Shown: positions 17,993-27,814, numbered from the stretch's first letter. The stretch is 64,000 bases of DNA from CACIAM-69d sp001698445 (GCF_043235035.1 NZ_JAZAQF010000028.1:227245-291244), one strand, 5' to 3'. Numbers and translations are program-made. The notes: a model not told the origin generated them from the sequence alone.

Positions 17993-18811
17993 ATGAATAT
18001 TGCGCAATATCACGAAGTTTGTCATCAGATGCGATCGGGAGATGTGATTGCCTTTGCTGGGGCGGATATCTTGTCGGGAACGGTGCGCCTTTCAACCCAA
18101 TCCACGGTTTCCCATGTGGGTGCTGTATTTCAGCCAGAATTTATGATCAATGGGCCCAGCAGGATCAACGTTGATGGCAAACAGGATAGCAAACAGAATG
18201 CTGAAGTTGATTCAAACTCCAAGGTTGACCAAAACCCTAGTGCAAGCACAACGGAGAGTCAGGAACATATCAGTTTGGAGCTAGCTTCGTCCTTGCTGGA
18301 AATTGATATGCTGACCACGGATCAGCCGGAAATTTATATTATTGAATCCCATCCCCTTTGCTTTGATAAAGACACGGAAATTGCCAAAAGTGGCGTACAA
18401 ATCAATAAATTAAGCGCCCTGATGGATGGCTATGATGGCCAAATCTGGTGGCTACCTTTGGGGGAGCAACATCGCTCTCGGCTGGATCTGCAAAAGTTCA
18501 CGGATTTCATGCGCCAAAGCGAAAAGCGTGCCTACGATTTTGTGCAGGCTGCGTTGGCGGGCTTGGATATCTTAGATGAAGTGGGATTGACCTGTGCCCA
18601 GGAAGATCACTCTAGTTTTTTCTGCTCTGAATTAATTGCAGCGGCCTTCCAAGCGGCTGGGTTAATTCAGGGGGTTAATCCATCGGAAACAACCCCGATC
18701 GACCTTTGTCGCTTTCCGATTTACGCGGAGGATTATTACTTGCTCTGGGGCGACCCGATCGAGATCCCTGGCTATAACGCTGCTGGTTTTCCGAGTACCT
18801 TGAAAGATTAG
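17993..18811 (+). CDS. YiiX-like permuted papain-fold (NlpC/P60-type) hydrolase
   Basis: 272 aa. MRSGDVIAFAG near the start and TVSHVGAVF (His41) resemble the first half of YiiX/YebB-type permuted NlpC/P60 enzymes. The nucleophile would be Cys211 in SSFFCSELIAAAFQAAGL. Such enzymes cleave amide or thioester bonds in peptides or lipids; the substrate here is unknown. An acidic insert (about residues 60-95) carries Asn/Ser/Asp-rich sequence. It stands alone, between mobile-element debris and a palindromic terminator. Confidence 0.78.
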   Translation: MNIAQYHEVCHQMRSGDVIAFAGADILSGTVRLSTQSTVSHVGAVFQPEFMINGPSRINVDGKQDSKQNAEVDSNSKVDQNPSASTTESQEHISLELASSLLEIDMLTTDQPEIYIIESHPLCFDKDTEIAKSGVQINKLSALMDGYDGQIWWLPLGEQHRSRLDLQKFTDFMRQSEKRAYDFVQAALAGLDILDEVGLTCAQEDHSSFFCSELIAAAFQAAGLIQGVNPSETTPIDLCRFPIYAEDYYLLWGDPIEIPGYNAAGFPSTLKD

Positions 18812-18840
18812 TTCCTGTGATCGATTTAAATCACTACAGA

Positions 18841-18860
18841 CAAGGGGTTTAAACCCCTTG
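18841..18860. repeat. Dispersed palindrome, copy 1 (bidirectional terminator candidate)
   Basis: A perfect 20-bp palindrome, CAAGGGGTTTAAACCCCTTG, lies between two convergent genes. It is one of seven related copies in the window. Confidence 0.8.
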
Positions 18861-18900
18861 CTGCCAAGATTTTGCGTTGTCATCAGGACTTGAAAGCATC

Positions 18901-19977
18901 CTAAAATTGCTGACCCACGAACACAGAGCGTGTTTCGCCATCTCGTCGGAGAGTCGCGGCTTGGTTGGCCACTTCCACCAAAGTCCAACCACTGGCTCCG
19001 ATCGCCTCGCCCATGCTGACCCGTCTGGTTACGCCGTTCACGGAAACCAAGGCCGAGGAACGATCGCCCAATTCCAAAACCCCCACTAGGACGTAGGTCA
19101 TGCTGGGAGCAACGGCAACGGGCCCCGGCGATGCGGCTGGGCTGGCGGTTGATTGAGGGGAGGCGGCCGGCGCGGGGCTGGGGCGGGTGGCGGCTCCGTT
19201 GGGTTGGGGTAAGTTGGCGGACAAGTTGGGATTCCGTTCCAGCAAGCGGGTTAAGCGTTCGATCGCATCCACCAAGTTGCTGGACAGGGGAAATCCAGCC
19301 GGGGCTGCGGGCGTGATGGCGGCGCTGGAGGCCGGTGGGGCGGGGCTGGGGTTCGGAGGATTGAGGGTGACAACGTTGGGCAATTGCGAGGGCACCGGTG
19401 CGATCGCGGGAGGCTGGGGCAACTGGGCAGCAGGGCCGCCGCCATTGGTGCGCCGCTCGATCGCATCCAAGGAACGGGAAATATAGGCAGCAAATTCCGT
19501 ATCGTCGGGGTCGCTACTGCCGTCGTTGGCCACGGAAGCAACGGGAGCCGCTGGGGAGCCGTCGGCCATCACCGCTGTCGGCTCGTTGCGATTGGCAAAC
19601 CACAGGCCCACGGTGGCCAACAGGGACAGGGCCGCCGCGCCGATGGTTAGGCGATCGAACAGGCGCACCGATTGCCGGGCCCGTTCCGCGTCGGCCACTG
19701 CTTCGATCAGCTCTGGATCTGGCTCTTGAATTTTGGGCGGCGGCGGGGGCGGCAACACCTCCGCTGGCAACACCAAGGGCGGCACGGCGATCGATTGCAG
19801 GGCGATCGGGGGCGAGGGTTCCGGGGGTGGGGTCAGCAGTTCCACGCCCTCTTCGAGCGATCGCTCCAAATCCCCAAACAGGTCATCCATGAGCTGGTCG
19901 GCATACCAGTCAGCGGCCGAGGTCGATCGGGGGGCGATCGTCGGGTTGGATTCGCGAGGCTCAATGGACAAAGTCAT
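18901..19977 (-). CDS. Membrane-anchored protein with Pro-rich linker and PilP/GspC-like C-terminus
   Basis: About 358 aa from the ATG at 19977; the frame extends 15 codons further upstream. Visible parts are an acidic cytoplasmic N-terminus with a proline run (PPPPPPKIQEPDPE), one membrane segment (LTIGAAALSLLATVGLWFA, about residues 115-133), a long Ala/Pro/Ser-rich linker, and a globular end (TYVLVGVLELGDRSSALV, then VSMGEAIGASGWTLVEV). That end resembles the beta-rich HR domain of PilP/GspC proteins. This may link it to type IV pili or secretion, but the match is only by pattern. Confidence 0.6.
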   Translation of the reverse strand: MTLSIEPRESNPTIAPRSTSAADWYADQLMDDLFGDLERSLEEGVELLTPPPEPSPPIALQSIAVPPLVLPAEVLPPPPPPKIQEPDPELIEAVADAERARQSVRLFDRLTIGAAALSLLATVGLWFANRNEPTAVMADGSPAAPVASVANDGSSDPDDTEFAAYISRSLDAIERRTNGGGPAAQLPQPPAIAPVPSQLPNVVTLNPPNPSPAPPASSAAITPAAPAGFPLSSNLVDAIERLTRLLERNPNLSANLPQPNGAATRPSPAPAASPQSTASPAASPGPVAVAPSMTYVLVGVLELGDRSSALVSVNGVTRRVSMGEAIGASGWTLVEVANQAATLRRDGETRSVFVGQQF

Positions 19978-20403
19978 ACCACCACACCAAATATGGGCAA
20001 GGGACGCAGCCGCCATCCCCAAGCACCGCCTTGCCCAGACACAACGTTGGGTTGCTTGCAGGGGGCAAATTTCGCAACGGTCAGACTTTCAACTCGGCTG
20101 AACCACCGAAAGATTGACCCTGGGCAAGGCTACGGAGTTGGGGCCGATTCTATTGAATCGTCGCCAGTTCGTCAAACGCTAGGGGATCTGAATGCTAGGG
20201 GATTTGATGGATTCACCGTGGGCGGGCAAGAAATCCCTGATTAGCTTGCGCAGCCCAAAGACTCAATTGCCCGTTGCCCTAGCGTCTCGCGACGAAAACA
20301 TCAGGGGTTCAGGGCACTGAGACCCTGCTGGGGAGGGCCACAGGGCGATCGGCGCTGCGGGCCTCATACGTTCTCGCAGCGCCCTGACCCGGAACGGCCG
20401 TTA
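19978..20403. other. Intergenic region without a recognisable gene
   Basis: 426 bp between the PilP-like gene and the minisatellite. It should hold the promoter of the PilP-like gene. 20160-20240 has repeated GGGGATCTGAATGC-like words, and 20300-20400 is G/C-rich. Nothing codes convincingly. Confidence 0.4.
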
Positions 20404-20567
20404 CTGATCCAGGCTGATCCAGTCCAGACTGATCTAGTCCAGACTGATCTAGTCCAGACTGATCTAGTCCAGACTGATCTAGTCCAGGCTGATCTAGTCC
20501 AGGCTGATCCAGTTCAGACTGATCCAGGCTGATCCAGTCCAGGCTGATCCAGTTCAGACTGATCCAG
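20404..20567. repeat. 15-bp tandem minisatellite downstream of pepA
   Basis: About eleven units of the 15-bp word CTGATCTAGTCCAGA and variants (CTGATCCAGTTCAGA, CTGATCTAGTCCAGG), with shortened 10-bp units at 20404 and 20519. The central four copies are nearly identical, which indicates recent expansion. It lies just past the pepA stop. Confidence 0.92.
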
Positions 20568-20606
20568 CGCTTGAACCAATGATTTAGCCGATCATTGAGC
20601 TAGTTA

Positions 20607-22112
20607 TTAAGCCAAAATCCACTCCACCAAGGTACGAACCCCGTAACCGGTGGCCCCGGCGGGATTCAGGGCTGAATCCTTGTCACTCCAAACGGGCCCC
20701 GCCACATCCAGGTGCGCCCAAGGCGTGTCTTTCACAAATTGCTTCAGAAATAAGGCAGCGGTGATTGAGCCACCCGCGCGGCCGCCGATGTTTTTCATAT
20801 CAGCTACCACGGATTTCATCTTGTCGAAGTAGGGTTCTTCAAGGGGCATTTGCCATAGCTTTTCACCGGCCTTGGCGGCGGCGGCTTTCAAGCCGTTGGC
20901 CAGGGCTTCATCGGTGGCCCACAGACCAGCAATCTCATCCCCCAATGCCACCACGCAAGCGCCCGTGAGGGTGGCCAAGTCCACGATCGCCTCCACGCCC
21001 AGCTTGTCCGCATAGACGAGCGCGTCGGCCAGGGTCAGGCGGCCTTCTGCGTCGGTGTTGCCCACCTCGATCGTTTTGCCATTGGAGGCGGTGAGGATGT
21101 CGCCCGGATGCATGGCTCGCCCGCTGATCATGTTTTCAGTGACGGCGGAAATGAAATGCACTTCCACATCCGGTTGCAACAGGGCGATCGCCTGGGCCGC
21201 GCCAAAGGTTGCGCCCGCGCCGCCCATGTCGGTTTTCATCATTTCAATGCTGCTGCCTGCGCCGGCCTTGATGTTCAAGCCGCCGCTGTCGAAGGTCAGA
21301 CCCTTGCCCACGATCGCCAACTTTTTGCGGGGCGTGCCTTGGGGCTTGTAAACCAAGTGGATAAACTTCGGCGGCAGGTCAGACGCTTGGGCAACTCCCA
21401 AAAAACTGCCCATACCCAGTTTTTCGCAATCTTCTTTTTCCAAAATCGTCAGTTCCCAGCCGGGGTTGGCGGCGATCGCCTGGGCCGTTTCGGCCATGGT
21501 GATGGGGGTGACCACGTTGGCCGGAGCGGCCACTAACTCGCGGGCCAAAATGGTTCCGGCAGCGATTTTTTCCCCCCGATCGATCCCTTGGGCGATCGCT
21601 GCTGAGTCTGTGGTTCCATTCCGGAATGGCAACAGCTCGATCGTCTCGGGCTTGGGGGTTTTGCCGTTTTCTTCGCTATCGGACTTGAAGCGGCGATCGC
21701 GATAGAGCGACAAATGCACCCCTTCGGTGATGGCTTGGGCAGCGGCGGCCGCCTCTTGGTTGGCCAGCGGGAACGCAATGGCCAGGCGATCGCACTTTTG
21801 GGCCCGGGCGGCTTTGGCGGCGGCGGCGGCCCCTTGGCGCAGCCGATCGAGCGGCAGATCCTCTGAGTTGCCCAACCCAATCAAGATTAATTTGCGAACG
21901 GGTGTGCTGCTACCCACGCGCAGGGTTGCAGTGTTGCCGGGCTTGCCCTTAAATTCGGCCTCATCGATCGCCTCGCGCAGGGCCCCACCCAGTCGATCGT
22001 TCAAGGCCGCCAAGTCACCCGCCAGGGTTTCCAGTTCCGACTCAAACAGCCCGATCGCCAAACCAGCGCCCGTCCATTCGATCGGGCTGCTGACACTTGC
22101 TCGAAATTCCAT
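20607..22112 (-). CDS. pepA: Leucyl aminopeptidase (M17 family)
   Basis: 501 aa, the normal PepA length. The C-terminal catalytic domain shows VGKGLTFDSGGLNIKAG (metal-ligand Lys and Asp) and the family signature NTDAEGRLTLADAL, with KTDMGGAG between them. The N-terminal alpha/beta domain covers about residues 1-170. It removes N-terminal residues from peptides in the cytoplasm with two metal ions, as a hexamer in the family. AAGG lies 6 nt before the ATG at 22112. Confidence 0.96.
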   Translation of the reverse strand: MEFRASVSSPIEWTGAGLAIGLFESELETLAGDLAALNDRLGGALREAIDEAEFKGKPGNTATLRVGSSTPVRKLILIGLGNSEDLPLDRLRQGAAAAAKAARAQKCDRLAIAFPLANQEAAAAAQAITEGVHLSLYRDRRFKSDSEENGKTPKPETIELLPFRNGTTDSAAIAQGIDRGEKIAAGTILARELVAAPANVVTPITMAETAQAIAANPGWELTILEKEDCEKLGMGSFLGVAQASDLPPKFIHLVYKPQGTPRKKLAIVGKGLTFDSGGLNIKAGAGSSIEMMKTDMGGAGATFGAAQAIALLQPDVEVHFISAVTENMISGRAMHPGDILTASNGKTIEVGNTDAEGRLTLADALVYADKLGVEAIVDLATLTGACVVALGDEIAGLWATDEALANGLKAAAAKAGEKLWQMPLEEPYFDKMKSVVADMKNIGGRAGGSITAALFLKQFVKDTPWAHLDVAGPVWSDKDSALNPAGATGYGVRTLVEWILA

Positions 22113-22319
22113 GATTGCCTTGTGATGGTTGCGTTTTGCCGCTTTCTACTCTAGCGGTTTGGCTACACTGATAGACAGGGTGAACCCGGAAGCCCCGGGA
22201 GTCGCTCTCCTCCCATCGCCGTTGACTGGCATCATTAGCACCCAAGTGCATCCAAAAGCATTCAGTCGCGTTTAGTCGCATTTAGTCGCATTTAACTGTT
22301 GTATCTAGAGGCTCGATCG

Positions 22320-22499
22320 ATGGCTCAGCTTGCAACCCTCGTGATTTTTGGGGCTTACATCTTCTTCGGGGTGAAATTTTGGAACGGCTTTCAGCGAACC
22401 AACTTCACCCAAAATCGAATTTTCCTAACCCTACTTTGGCCGGTTTTGCTAATTAATGGCTCCTATCGCAAAAACTTCCAAAAAGCTCTCAAAGGTTAA
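22320..22499 (+). CDS. Small conserved cyanobacterial membrane protein
   Basis: 59 aa from the ATG at 22320 (an upstream in-frame start at 22299 is less likely). One or two hydrophobic stretches (LATLVIFGAYIFFGVKFW and IFLTLLWPVLLINGSY) flank a basic loop, and the end is RKNFQKALKG. It looks like a small integral membrane protein. I recall similar short proteins in cyanobacteria but know no function. Confidence 0.65.
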   Translation: MAQLATLVIFGAYIFFGVKFWNGFQRTNFTQNRIFLTLLWPVLLINGSYRKNFQKALKG

Positions 22500-22556
22500 T
22501 CATCATTTCCCGGTTTCTAGAGCAATATTCAATCCCAATTTTTGAGGGCGCATTCA

Positions 22557-23276
22557 TTGGTTAACTGGAGCATTGCCGAACTTCAATCTCGTGATTGGAA
22601 CACCCCTGAACTACAGGCCCAAATCCAAGCCGTTGCCGCTCGATATAACAAAGAATATCGCGGTGAAGCCTTTGAAGTTCCTGACGAAGTGGCCGCCTTG
22701 CCGCTCTATCCTGAATTTGCGACTGGATCCCTCACCAGCCGCATCACATCCCCCTTTTGGGAATTAGCAAAGCCCCAAAAAGGTTGGCGCTGTTTGGATT
22801 TGGGTTGTGGGGGCAGCTTTTTGTTTTATCCCTGGCGCGATTGGCAAGCCTTTTTCTATGGACAAGATGTGGCCCGCGTCGCCTGCGATTTGTTAACAGC
22901 ACGGGGGCCGCAACTGAACTCCAAACTGTTTAAGGGCGTGCATTGCCAACCGGCCCATGAACTGAACTATGAGCCAGGATTCTTTGATTTGGTGATTGCC
23001 ACAGGGGTGAGCTGCTACTACCCGATCAACTATTGGGCCGCCGTGGTCGATCGAGTCAAACCCCTCCTAAAACCCGGTGGCTTATTCGTCTTTGATGCCA
23101 TTTTGCCCGAATTACCCTTAGCGGAAAATTGGGCAATTTTGGAAACCTATTTGGGGTCAGAGGTTTTCTTGGAAGAGCCGATCGCCTGGAAAAAACTGAT
23201 TCAGGCCGCCGGTGGCAAAGTGACCGCCACACGCGAAGGCGATGTATTTGCCCTCTATCGCGTCAAATTCAGTTGA
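22557..23276 (+). CDS. Class I SAM-dependent methyltransferase
   Basis: About 239 aa. The TTG at 22557 has GAGGG 8 nt upstream; the frame also has a TTG at 22542. The SAM-binding motif I is CLDLGCGGSFLFYPW, with an acidic residue in GQDVARVACD, and the later motifs are FDLVIATGVSCYY and LLKPGGLFVFDAI. The N-terminal 75 residues are helical (AARYNKEYRGEAF). The substrate is unknown. It starts 57 nt after the small membrane protein and may be co-transcribed with it. Confidence 0.82.
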   Translation: MVNWSIAELQSRDWNTPELQAQIQAVAARYNKEYRGEAFEVPDEVAALPLYPEFATGSLTSRITSPFWELAKPQKGWRCLDLGCGGSFLFYPWRDWQAFFYGQDVARVACDLLTARGPQLNSKLFKGVHCQPAHELNYEPGFFDLVIATGVSCYYPINYWAAVVDRVKPLLKPGGLFVFDAILPELPLAENWAILETYLGSEVFLEEPIAWKKLIQAAGGKVTATREGDVFALYRVKFS

Positions 23277-23425
23277 AATGCAATCAGAACTGACCGGAAA
23301 TCTTCAGCAATTCCTGACCGATCGACCAAGGCCAACGGCTCATGGGTGGTAGATTATAGAGCTTTAGTGATGCCTGTCTTGTCAGCTTCTAACTCATTAA
23401 CCTGCTATTCGGGAAGGATCGGTTC

Positions 23426-24823
23426 GTGGTTAAACTAACGCCAAATCCCAGTTTCAGTGTTTCGTTGCGTCTTCAGTTGCCAAACCAGGTGGGGATGCTT
23501 TCCCGAGTCATTCAGGCGATCGCGGATGCTGGGGGCAACTTGGGCGATATCACCCTCGTGGAGCAAAATCGCCAACAGACCATCCGAGATTTGGCAGTGG
23601 ATGCGGCCAGCACCGAGGGTGCGGAGGCCATTGTGGCAGCCGTGAAAGCGATTCCAGAGGTGTTGGTGCTGGCGGCGGCCGATCGCACCTTTGCCTTGCA
23701 CCAGGGCGGCAAAATCACCGTCAACAGCAAGATTTCGCTCGATCGCCAGGCGGATTTGGCCATGGCTTATACACCGGGGGTGGGTCGCGTTTGTCGGGCC
23801 ATTGCTGACCAGCCCGATCGGGTCTATGAGCTAACGGTGAAGCAAAACATGGTGGCGATTGTCACCGACGGCAGCGCCGTGTTGGGGTTGGGCAACTTGG
23901 GGCCCGAAGGGGCATTGCCGGTGATGGAAGGCAAGGCCATGCTGTTCAAGGAATTTGGCGCGGTGGATGCCTTTCCCATTTGCTTGGCCACCCAAGATGC
24001 CGATGAAATTGTGGAAACCGTGAAGCGGATTGCGCCGGTTTTTGGGGGGGTGAACCTGGAGGATATCGCCGCGCCGCGCTGTTTTGAAGTGGAAAAGCGG
24101 CTGAAGGAGGAGTTGGATATCCCCGTGTTCCACGACGATCAACACGGCACGGCGATCGTCTCCTTGGCGGCCCTGACCAATGCCCTGAAATATGTGGGCA
24201 AAGCCCTATCGGCGGTCAAAATTGTGATCAATGGTGCAGGGGCGGCGGGGATCGCGATCGCCCAACTGCTGCGCGCGGCCGGAGCCACCGACATTGCCAT
24301 TTGCGACTCGAAGGGGCTGCTGACGCTCGATCGCACCGATTTGAACCCCCAAAAGCGAGACTTTGCGGTCGATCGCCCTGGGCCGCTCACCCTGGCTGAT
24401 GCGATGGTCGGTGCTGATATTTTCCTGGGGGTTAGTGCGCCCGGGGTGGTGTCCGTGCCCATGGTGGAATCCATGGCCAAAGACCCGATCGTATTTGCCA
24501 TGGCCAACCCAATTCCGGAAATTCAACCGGAACTGATCATCGGCAAAGCGGCCATCATCGCCACCGGCCGCAGCGACTATCCCAACCAAATCAACAATGT
24601 GTTGGCGTTTCCGGGCCTGTTCCGGGGGGCCCTCGACAGCCGGGCCAGCAAGCTCACCCAACGAATGTTTTTGGATGCGGCCTTGGCGATCGCCTCGTTG
24701 GTGGACGATGAGCAGTTGGGCCCCGAAACAATCGTCCCTTCAGTTTTTGATCCGCGCGTGGCTCCAGCGGTGGCCGCTGCGGTGCAAGCGGCTGCTCGCC
24801 TAGACGGTGTTGCTCGTTTGTAG
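23426..24823 (+). CDS. NAD(P)-dependent malic enzyme with N-terminal ACT domain
   Basis: 465 aa with a GTG start and GGAAGG 8 nt upstream. Residues 8-85 form an ACT-like regulatory domain (LPNQVGMLSRVIQAIADAGG). The malic-enzyme core follows: AYTPGVGRVC, VMEGKAMLFKEF (catalytic Lys), FHDDQHGTAIV (metal-ligand Asp pair) and the Rossmann motif INGAGAAGIAIA. It decarboxylates malate to pyruvate in the cytoplasm, feeding carbon to pyruvate under light or mixotrophic growth. The ACT domain suggests control by a small metabolite. Confidence 0.94.
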   Translation: MVKLTPNPSFSVSLRLQLPNQVGMLSRVIQAIADAGGNLGDITLVEQNRQQTIRDLAVDAASTEGAEAIVAAVKAIPEVLVLAAADRTFALHQGGKITVNSKISLDRQADLAMAYTPGVGRVCRAIADQPDRVYELTVKQNMVAIVTDGSAVLGLGNLGPEGALPVMEGKAMLFKEFGAVDAFPICLATQDADEIVETVKRIAPVFGGVNLEDIAAPRCFEVEKRLKEELDIPVFHDDQHGTAIVSLAALTNALKYVGKALSAVKIVINGAGAAGIAIAQLLRAAGATDIAICDSKGLLTLDRTDLNPQKRDFAVDRPGPLTLADAMVGADIFLGVSAPGVVSVPMVESMAKDPIVFAMANPIPEIQPELIIGKAAIIATGRSDYPNQINNVLAFPGLFRGALDSRASKLTQRMFLDAALAIASLVDDEQLGPETIVPSVFDPRVAPAVAAAVQAAARLDGVARL

Positions 24824-25005
24824 AGCCGATCGTCAAGGGGATGATGATTGATGATTCAGGAATGCATTGATTGGGGAATTGCGACCACAGCTCAAACTCA
24901 AGCAATTCTGGAATCAACTGGGATGTTTAAGGTATGCTCTAGGCAACTTTCCCCGATCAAGGCTTCTTGCTGAATCACCCCTTGGAATTCATCCTTTAAA
25001 TCACC

Positions 25006-25968
25006 ATGCTCAGTCGCGTTGCGGACTCGATTTATTGGCTCAATCGCTACGTGGAGCGGGCGGAGAATGTGGCCCGATTTGTTGATGTCAATCTCAAGCT
25101 GAGTTTAGATTCTCCTGCGGGTGTGACTCAACAATGGGAACCCCTGTTGATGACCACGGGGGACTTGGCACTTTTTCAGGCCAATTATGGGGAATCTTCC
25201 GCTGAAAATGTGATTCAGTTTCTAACATTTGATGCGAATTATCCCAATTCAATCTTGTCTTGCTTGAAATCAGCGCGAGAAAATGCCCGATCGATCCGAG
25301 AAATTCTGTCTACGGAAGTCTGGGAACAAATTAATGCGTTTTATTTAATGGTTAAAGAAGCGGCCGCCAGCTACAGCGTAGGAGCCGTTGATTTAGATAA
25401 ATTTTTTAATGAAGTGAAGTTGGCGAGTCATTTGCTCTATGGCGTGACCGATGCCACCATGACCCACGGCGAAGGCTGGCACTTTGGACAGGTGGGCCGA
25501 TTTTTGGAACGAGCGGATAAAACATCGCGAATTTTGGATGTGAAATACTACATTCTGCTGCCTTCGGTGCAAGATGTGGGCACAACGCTTGATCGCCTCC
25601 AATGGATTGCGTTGCTGAAGTCGGCCAGCGCCTATGAAATGTATCAAAAGTGGCGCAATCACCGCATTTCGCCCACGGGAATTGTGGAATTTTTATTGCT
25701 CGATCGACAGTTTCCCCGCGCGGTGCAATTCTGCCTGTTGCAGTCCCAAAAATCCTTGCATGAAATTACTGGAACACCGACGGGCACTTGGAGCAACCCC
25801 GTGGAACGCCCCTTGGGACGGTTGTTAGCAGAACTCAGCTATTTTTCAGTGGATGAGGTGATCGATCGGGGTCTCCATGAATTCATTGACAATTTGCAGC
25901 AGGAATTAAATGTAATTGGTGAGCGCATGAATGAAACATTTTTTGCGCTACGACCGGTGGGCCTTTAG
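25006..25968 (+). CDS. Alpha-E domain-containing protein (DUF403)
   Basis: 320 aa. The N-terminus LSRVADSIYWLNRYVERAENVARFVDVN is diagnostic for the all-helical alpha-E family. Relatives usually sit beside a circularly permuted ATP-grasp gene and a transglutaminase-like gene, in sets thought to make or modify peptides. Neither neighbour is present here, so any partner must lie elsewhere. Length and domain are complete. Function is unknown. Confidence 0.88.
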   Translation: MLSRVADSIYWLNRYVERAENVARFVDVNLKLSLDSPAGVTQQWEPLLMTTGDLALFQANYGESSAENVIQFLTFDANYPNSILSCLKSARENARSIREILSTEVWEQINAFYLMVKEAAASYSVGAVDLDKFFNEVKLASHLLYGVTDATMTHGEGWHFGQVGRFLERADKTSRILDVKYYILLPSVQDVGTTLDRLQWIALLKSASAYEMYQKWRNHRISPTGIVEFLLLDRQFPRAVQFCLLQSQKSLHEITGTPTGTWSNPVERPLGRLLAELSYFSVDEVIDRGLHEFIDNLQQELNVIGERMNETFFALRPVGL

Positions 25969-26053
25969 ATGTGTTCTCAGAAGAAGCTAGATAGGCACTA
26001 GGCAAGCGCTAGGCAACTTTTAAAATCTATCTTGGGTCGGTTTTGGGGTTATT

Positions 26054-27814
26054 TTGAGTTCGATCATTTCGAAATGGCGCGATCGGCTGTGCCACATGCC
26101 GAATGCTGCTGAGTTATATCAGCAATTAGCAACGGATTTGTGGGCTGCCGGTCAACTGGCCGCGGCCGATCGCGCCTTGGCCCAAGCATTGAAATTAGCT
26201 CCTGATCGCGCCAGTTTTTGGGTGCAGCGATCGACCCTAGCCCACCAATTGGGAGACATTCAACGAGCCGAAACCGATCAATGGCGGGCCCTGGAACTTG
26301 ACCCGCAATTGGTGAGCAGTCGTGACCATTTGCAATTGGGTAATCAACTGGCTCAGCAGGGAAAATTAGCCCAAGCTCGCCAGTGCTATGAGTGGGCGAT
26401 CGCCCAAGATCACCAATGCTGGGAAGCCTATTTTAACTGGGGTTGGGTTGCCCAAAAAAGCCAAAATTTCGCAGCAGAAATTCAGATTTACCAACGGGCG
26501 ATCGCTCAGGGTTGTCCCGATCCAAGACTGCCCGATCGTTTGGCCCAAGCCTGGGCTCGACTCGGCAAAGCGGCCTATCTCGATCGAGCCTATAACCAAT
26601 CTATTCAGGCCTATCAACACGCCCTGAATCTCAATGACCAACAGGCCAGCTACTGGAGTGATTTGGGTTGTGCTTTAACCGCAGCGGGGCAATGGACTGA
26701 GGCAGAAACAGCGCACCAAAAAGCGATTGCTCTCGATCCTCAAACTGCCAATTATCATTACAATTTAGGAAATTTCTATTGGAAAAAGGCTGATTATTTG
26801 CAAGCCATTTCAGCCTTTCAGAACGCGATTCAGTGTAATCTGCAAGATGCAAAAAGCCATTGGAACTTAAGTCACATTCTCTTGGCGTTGGGGCAACTCA
26901 CCGAAGGATTTCGAGAATATGAATGGCGCTGGACAACGGTGCAACCTCCCCCAGAATTACCCCATCCCCAATGGCAAGGAGAATCGCTACATGGTCGCAC
27001 CATTCTCTTGCAAGCAGAACAGGGGCTGGGGGACTCTTTGCAATTCATTCGCTATGCGGATTTATTAGCAAGCTGGGGGGCAAGCGTTTGGTTTAGTGGC
27101 CCTGCTGTTTTACATCGACTTTTTGCCCAACTACCCCCCATCGATCGGGTCTTGCCTGTGCTGGAACCAGGGCAAATTCTTCCCGGCGTAGACTATCGAT
27201 CGCCCCTCTTGAGCTTACCCCACCAATGCAAGACCGATTGGGCAACAATTCCCAACCAAATTCCCTATCTAACCGTTGATCCTGCCTGGCCACTGCCGCC
27301 ACCTTTCAAGGAATTACCCGCAAAACCCAAAAAGATTGGCATTGTTTGGGCAAGTGGCTATCGAGTGGAAGACGAACTGCATGATATCTATCTTGATAAG
27401 TCCCTACCTTGCGAACTTTTGCTGAAGGCTTTGCAGGAATTTCCAGTAATGCTTTATAGCTTACAAGTTGGAAAAAATGCCCAAGACTATCAACCCTTGA
27501 TGGGTCAATTTCCAGACCTCAATTTAGTGGATTGCAGCCCCTGGATTCGGGACTTTGCGGATACGGCGGCTATTTGTCAACAGCTTGATTTGTTGATCTC
27601 GGTGGACACTTCGGTGGTGCATTTAGCGGGTGGGTTGGGCAAGCCCACTTGGGTGTTGCTGCCGGCCCGCTGTGATTGGCGTTGGCTACTCGATCGCCCC
27701 GATTCACCTTGGTATCCCACCATGCGGCTGTTTCGACAAGCGAAACCAGGCGATTGGTCAGAACCCTTGCAACAGGCGCGATCGACCCTGAGTAATTGGC
27801 TCACCACATCCTAA
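26054..27814 (+). CDS. TPR protein with C-terminal GT9/ADP-heptose-type glycosyltransferase domain
   Basis: 586 aa from a TTG at 26054; the ATG at 26096 is the alternative start. Residues about 18-290 are at least seven tetratricopeptide repeats (for example YHYNLGNFYWKKADYLQAIS). From about 310 a glycosyltransferase-like domain follows: LQAEQGLGDSLQFIRYADLL, KKIGIVWASG, and LDLLISVDTSVVHLAGGLG, the pattern of TPR-linked GT9-like or SPINDLY-like bacterial proteins. It may glycosylate proteins or cell-surface sugars. A palindromic terminator lies 68 bp after the stop. Confidence 0.82.
   Translation: MSSIISKWRDRLCHMPNAAELYQQLATDLWAAGQLAAADRALAQALKLAPDRASFWVQRSTLAHQLGDIQRAETDQWRALELDPQLVSSRDHLQLGNQLAQQGKLAQARQCYEWAIAQDHQCWEAYFNWGWVAQKSQNFAAEIQIYQRAIAQGCPDPRLPDRLAQAWARLGKAAYLDRAYNQSIQAYQHALNLNDQQASYWSDLGCALTAAGQWTEAETAHQKAIALDPQTANYHYNLGNFYWKKADYLQAISAFQNAIQCNLQDAKSHWNLSHILLALGQLTEGFREYEWRWTTVQPPPELPHPQWQGESLHGRTILLQAEQGLGDSLQFIRYADLLASWGASVWFSGPAVLHRLFAQLPPIDRVLPVLEPGQILPGVDYRSPLLSLPHQCKTDWATIPNQIPYLTVDPAWPLPPPFKELPAKPKKIGIVWASGYRVEDELHDIYLDKSLPCELLLKALQEFPVMLYSLQVGKNAQDYQPLMGQFPDLNLVDCSPWIRDFADTAAICQQLDLLISVDTSVVHLAGGLGKPTWVLLPARCDWRWLLDRPDSPWYPTMRLFRQAKPGDWSEPLQQARSTLSNWLTTS

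Noticed and set aside
20404..20567. Minisatellite as a coding repeat (SGLDQ units on the minus strand)
   Set aside because: Truncated 10-bp units shift the frame and there is no start codon.
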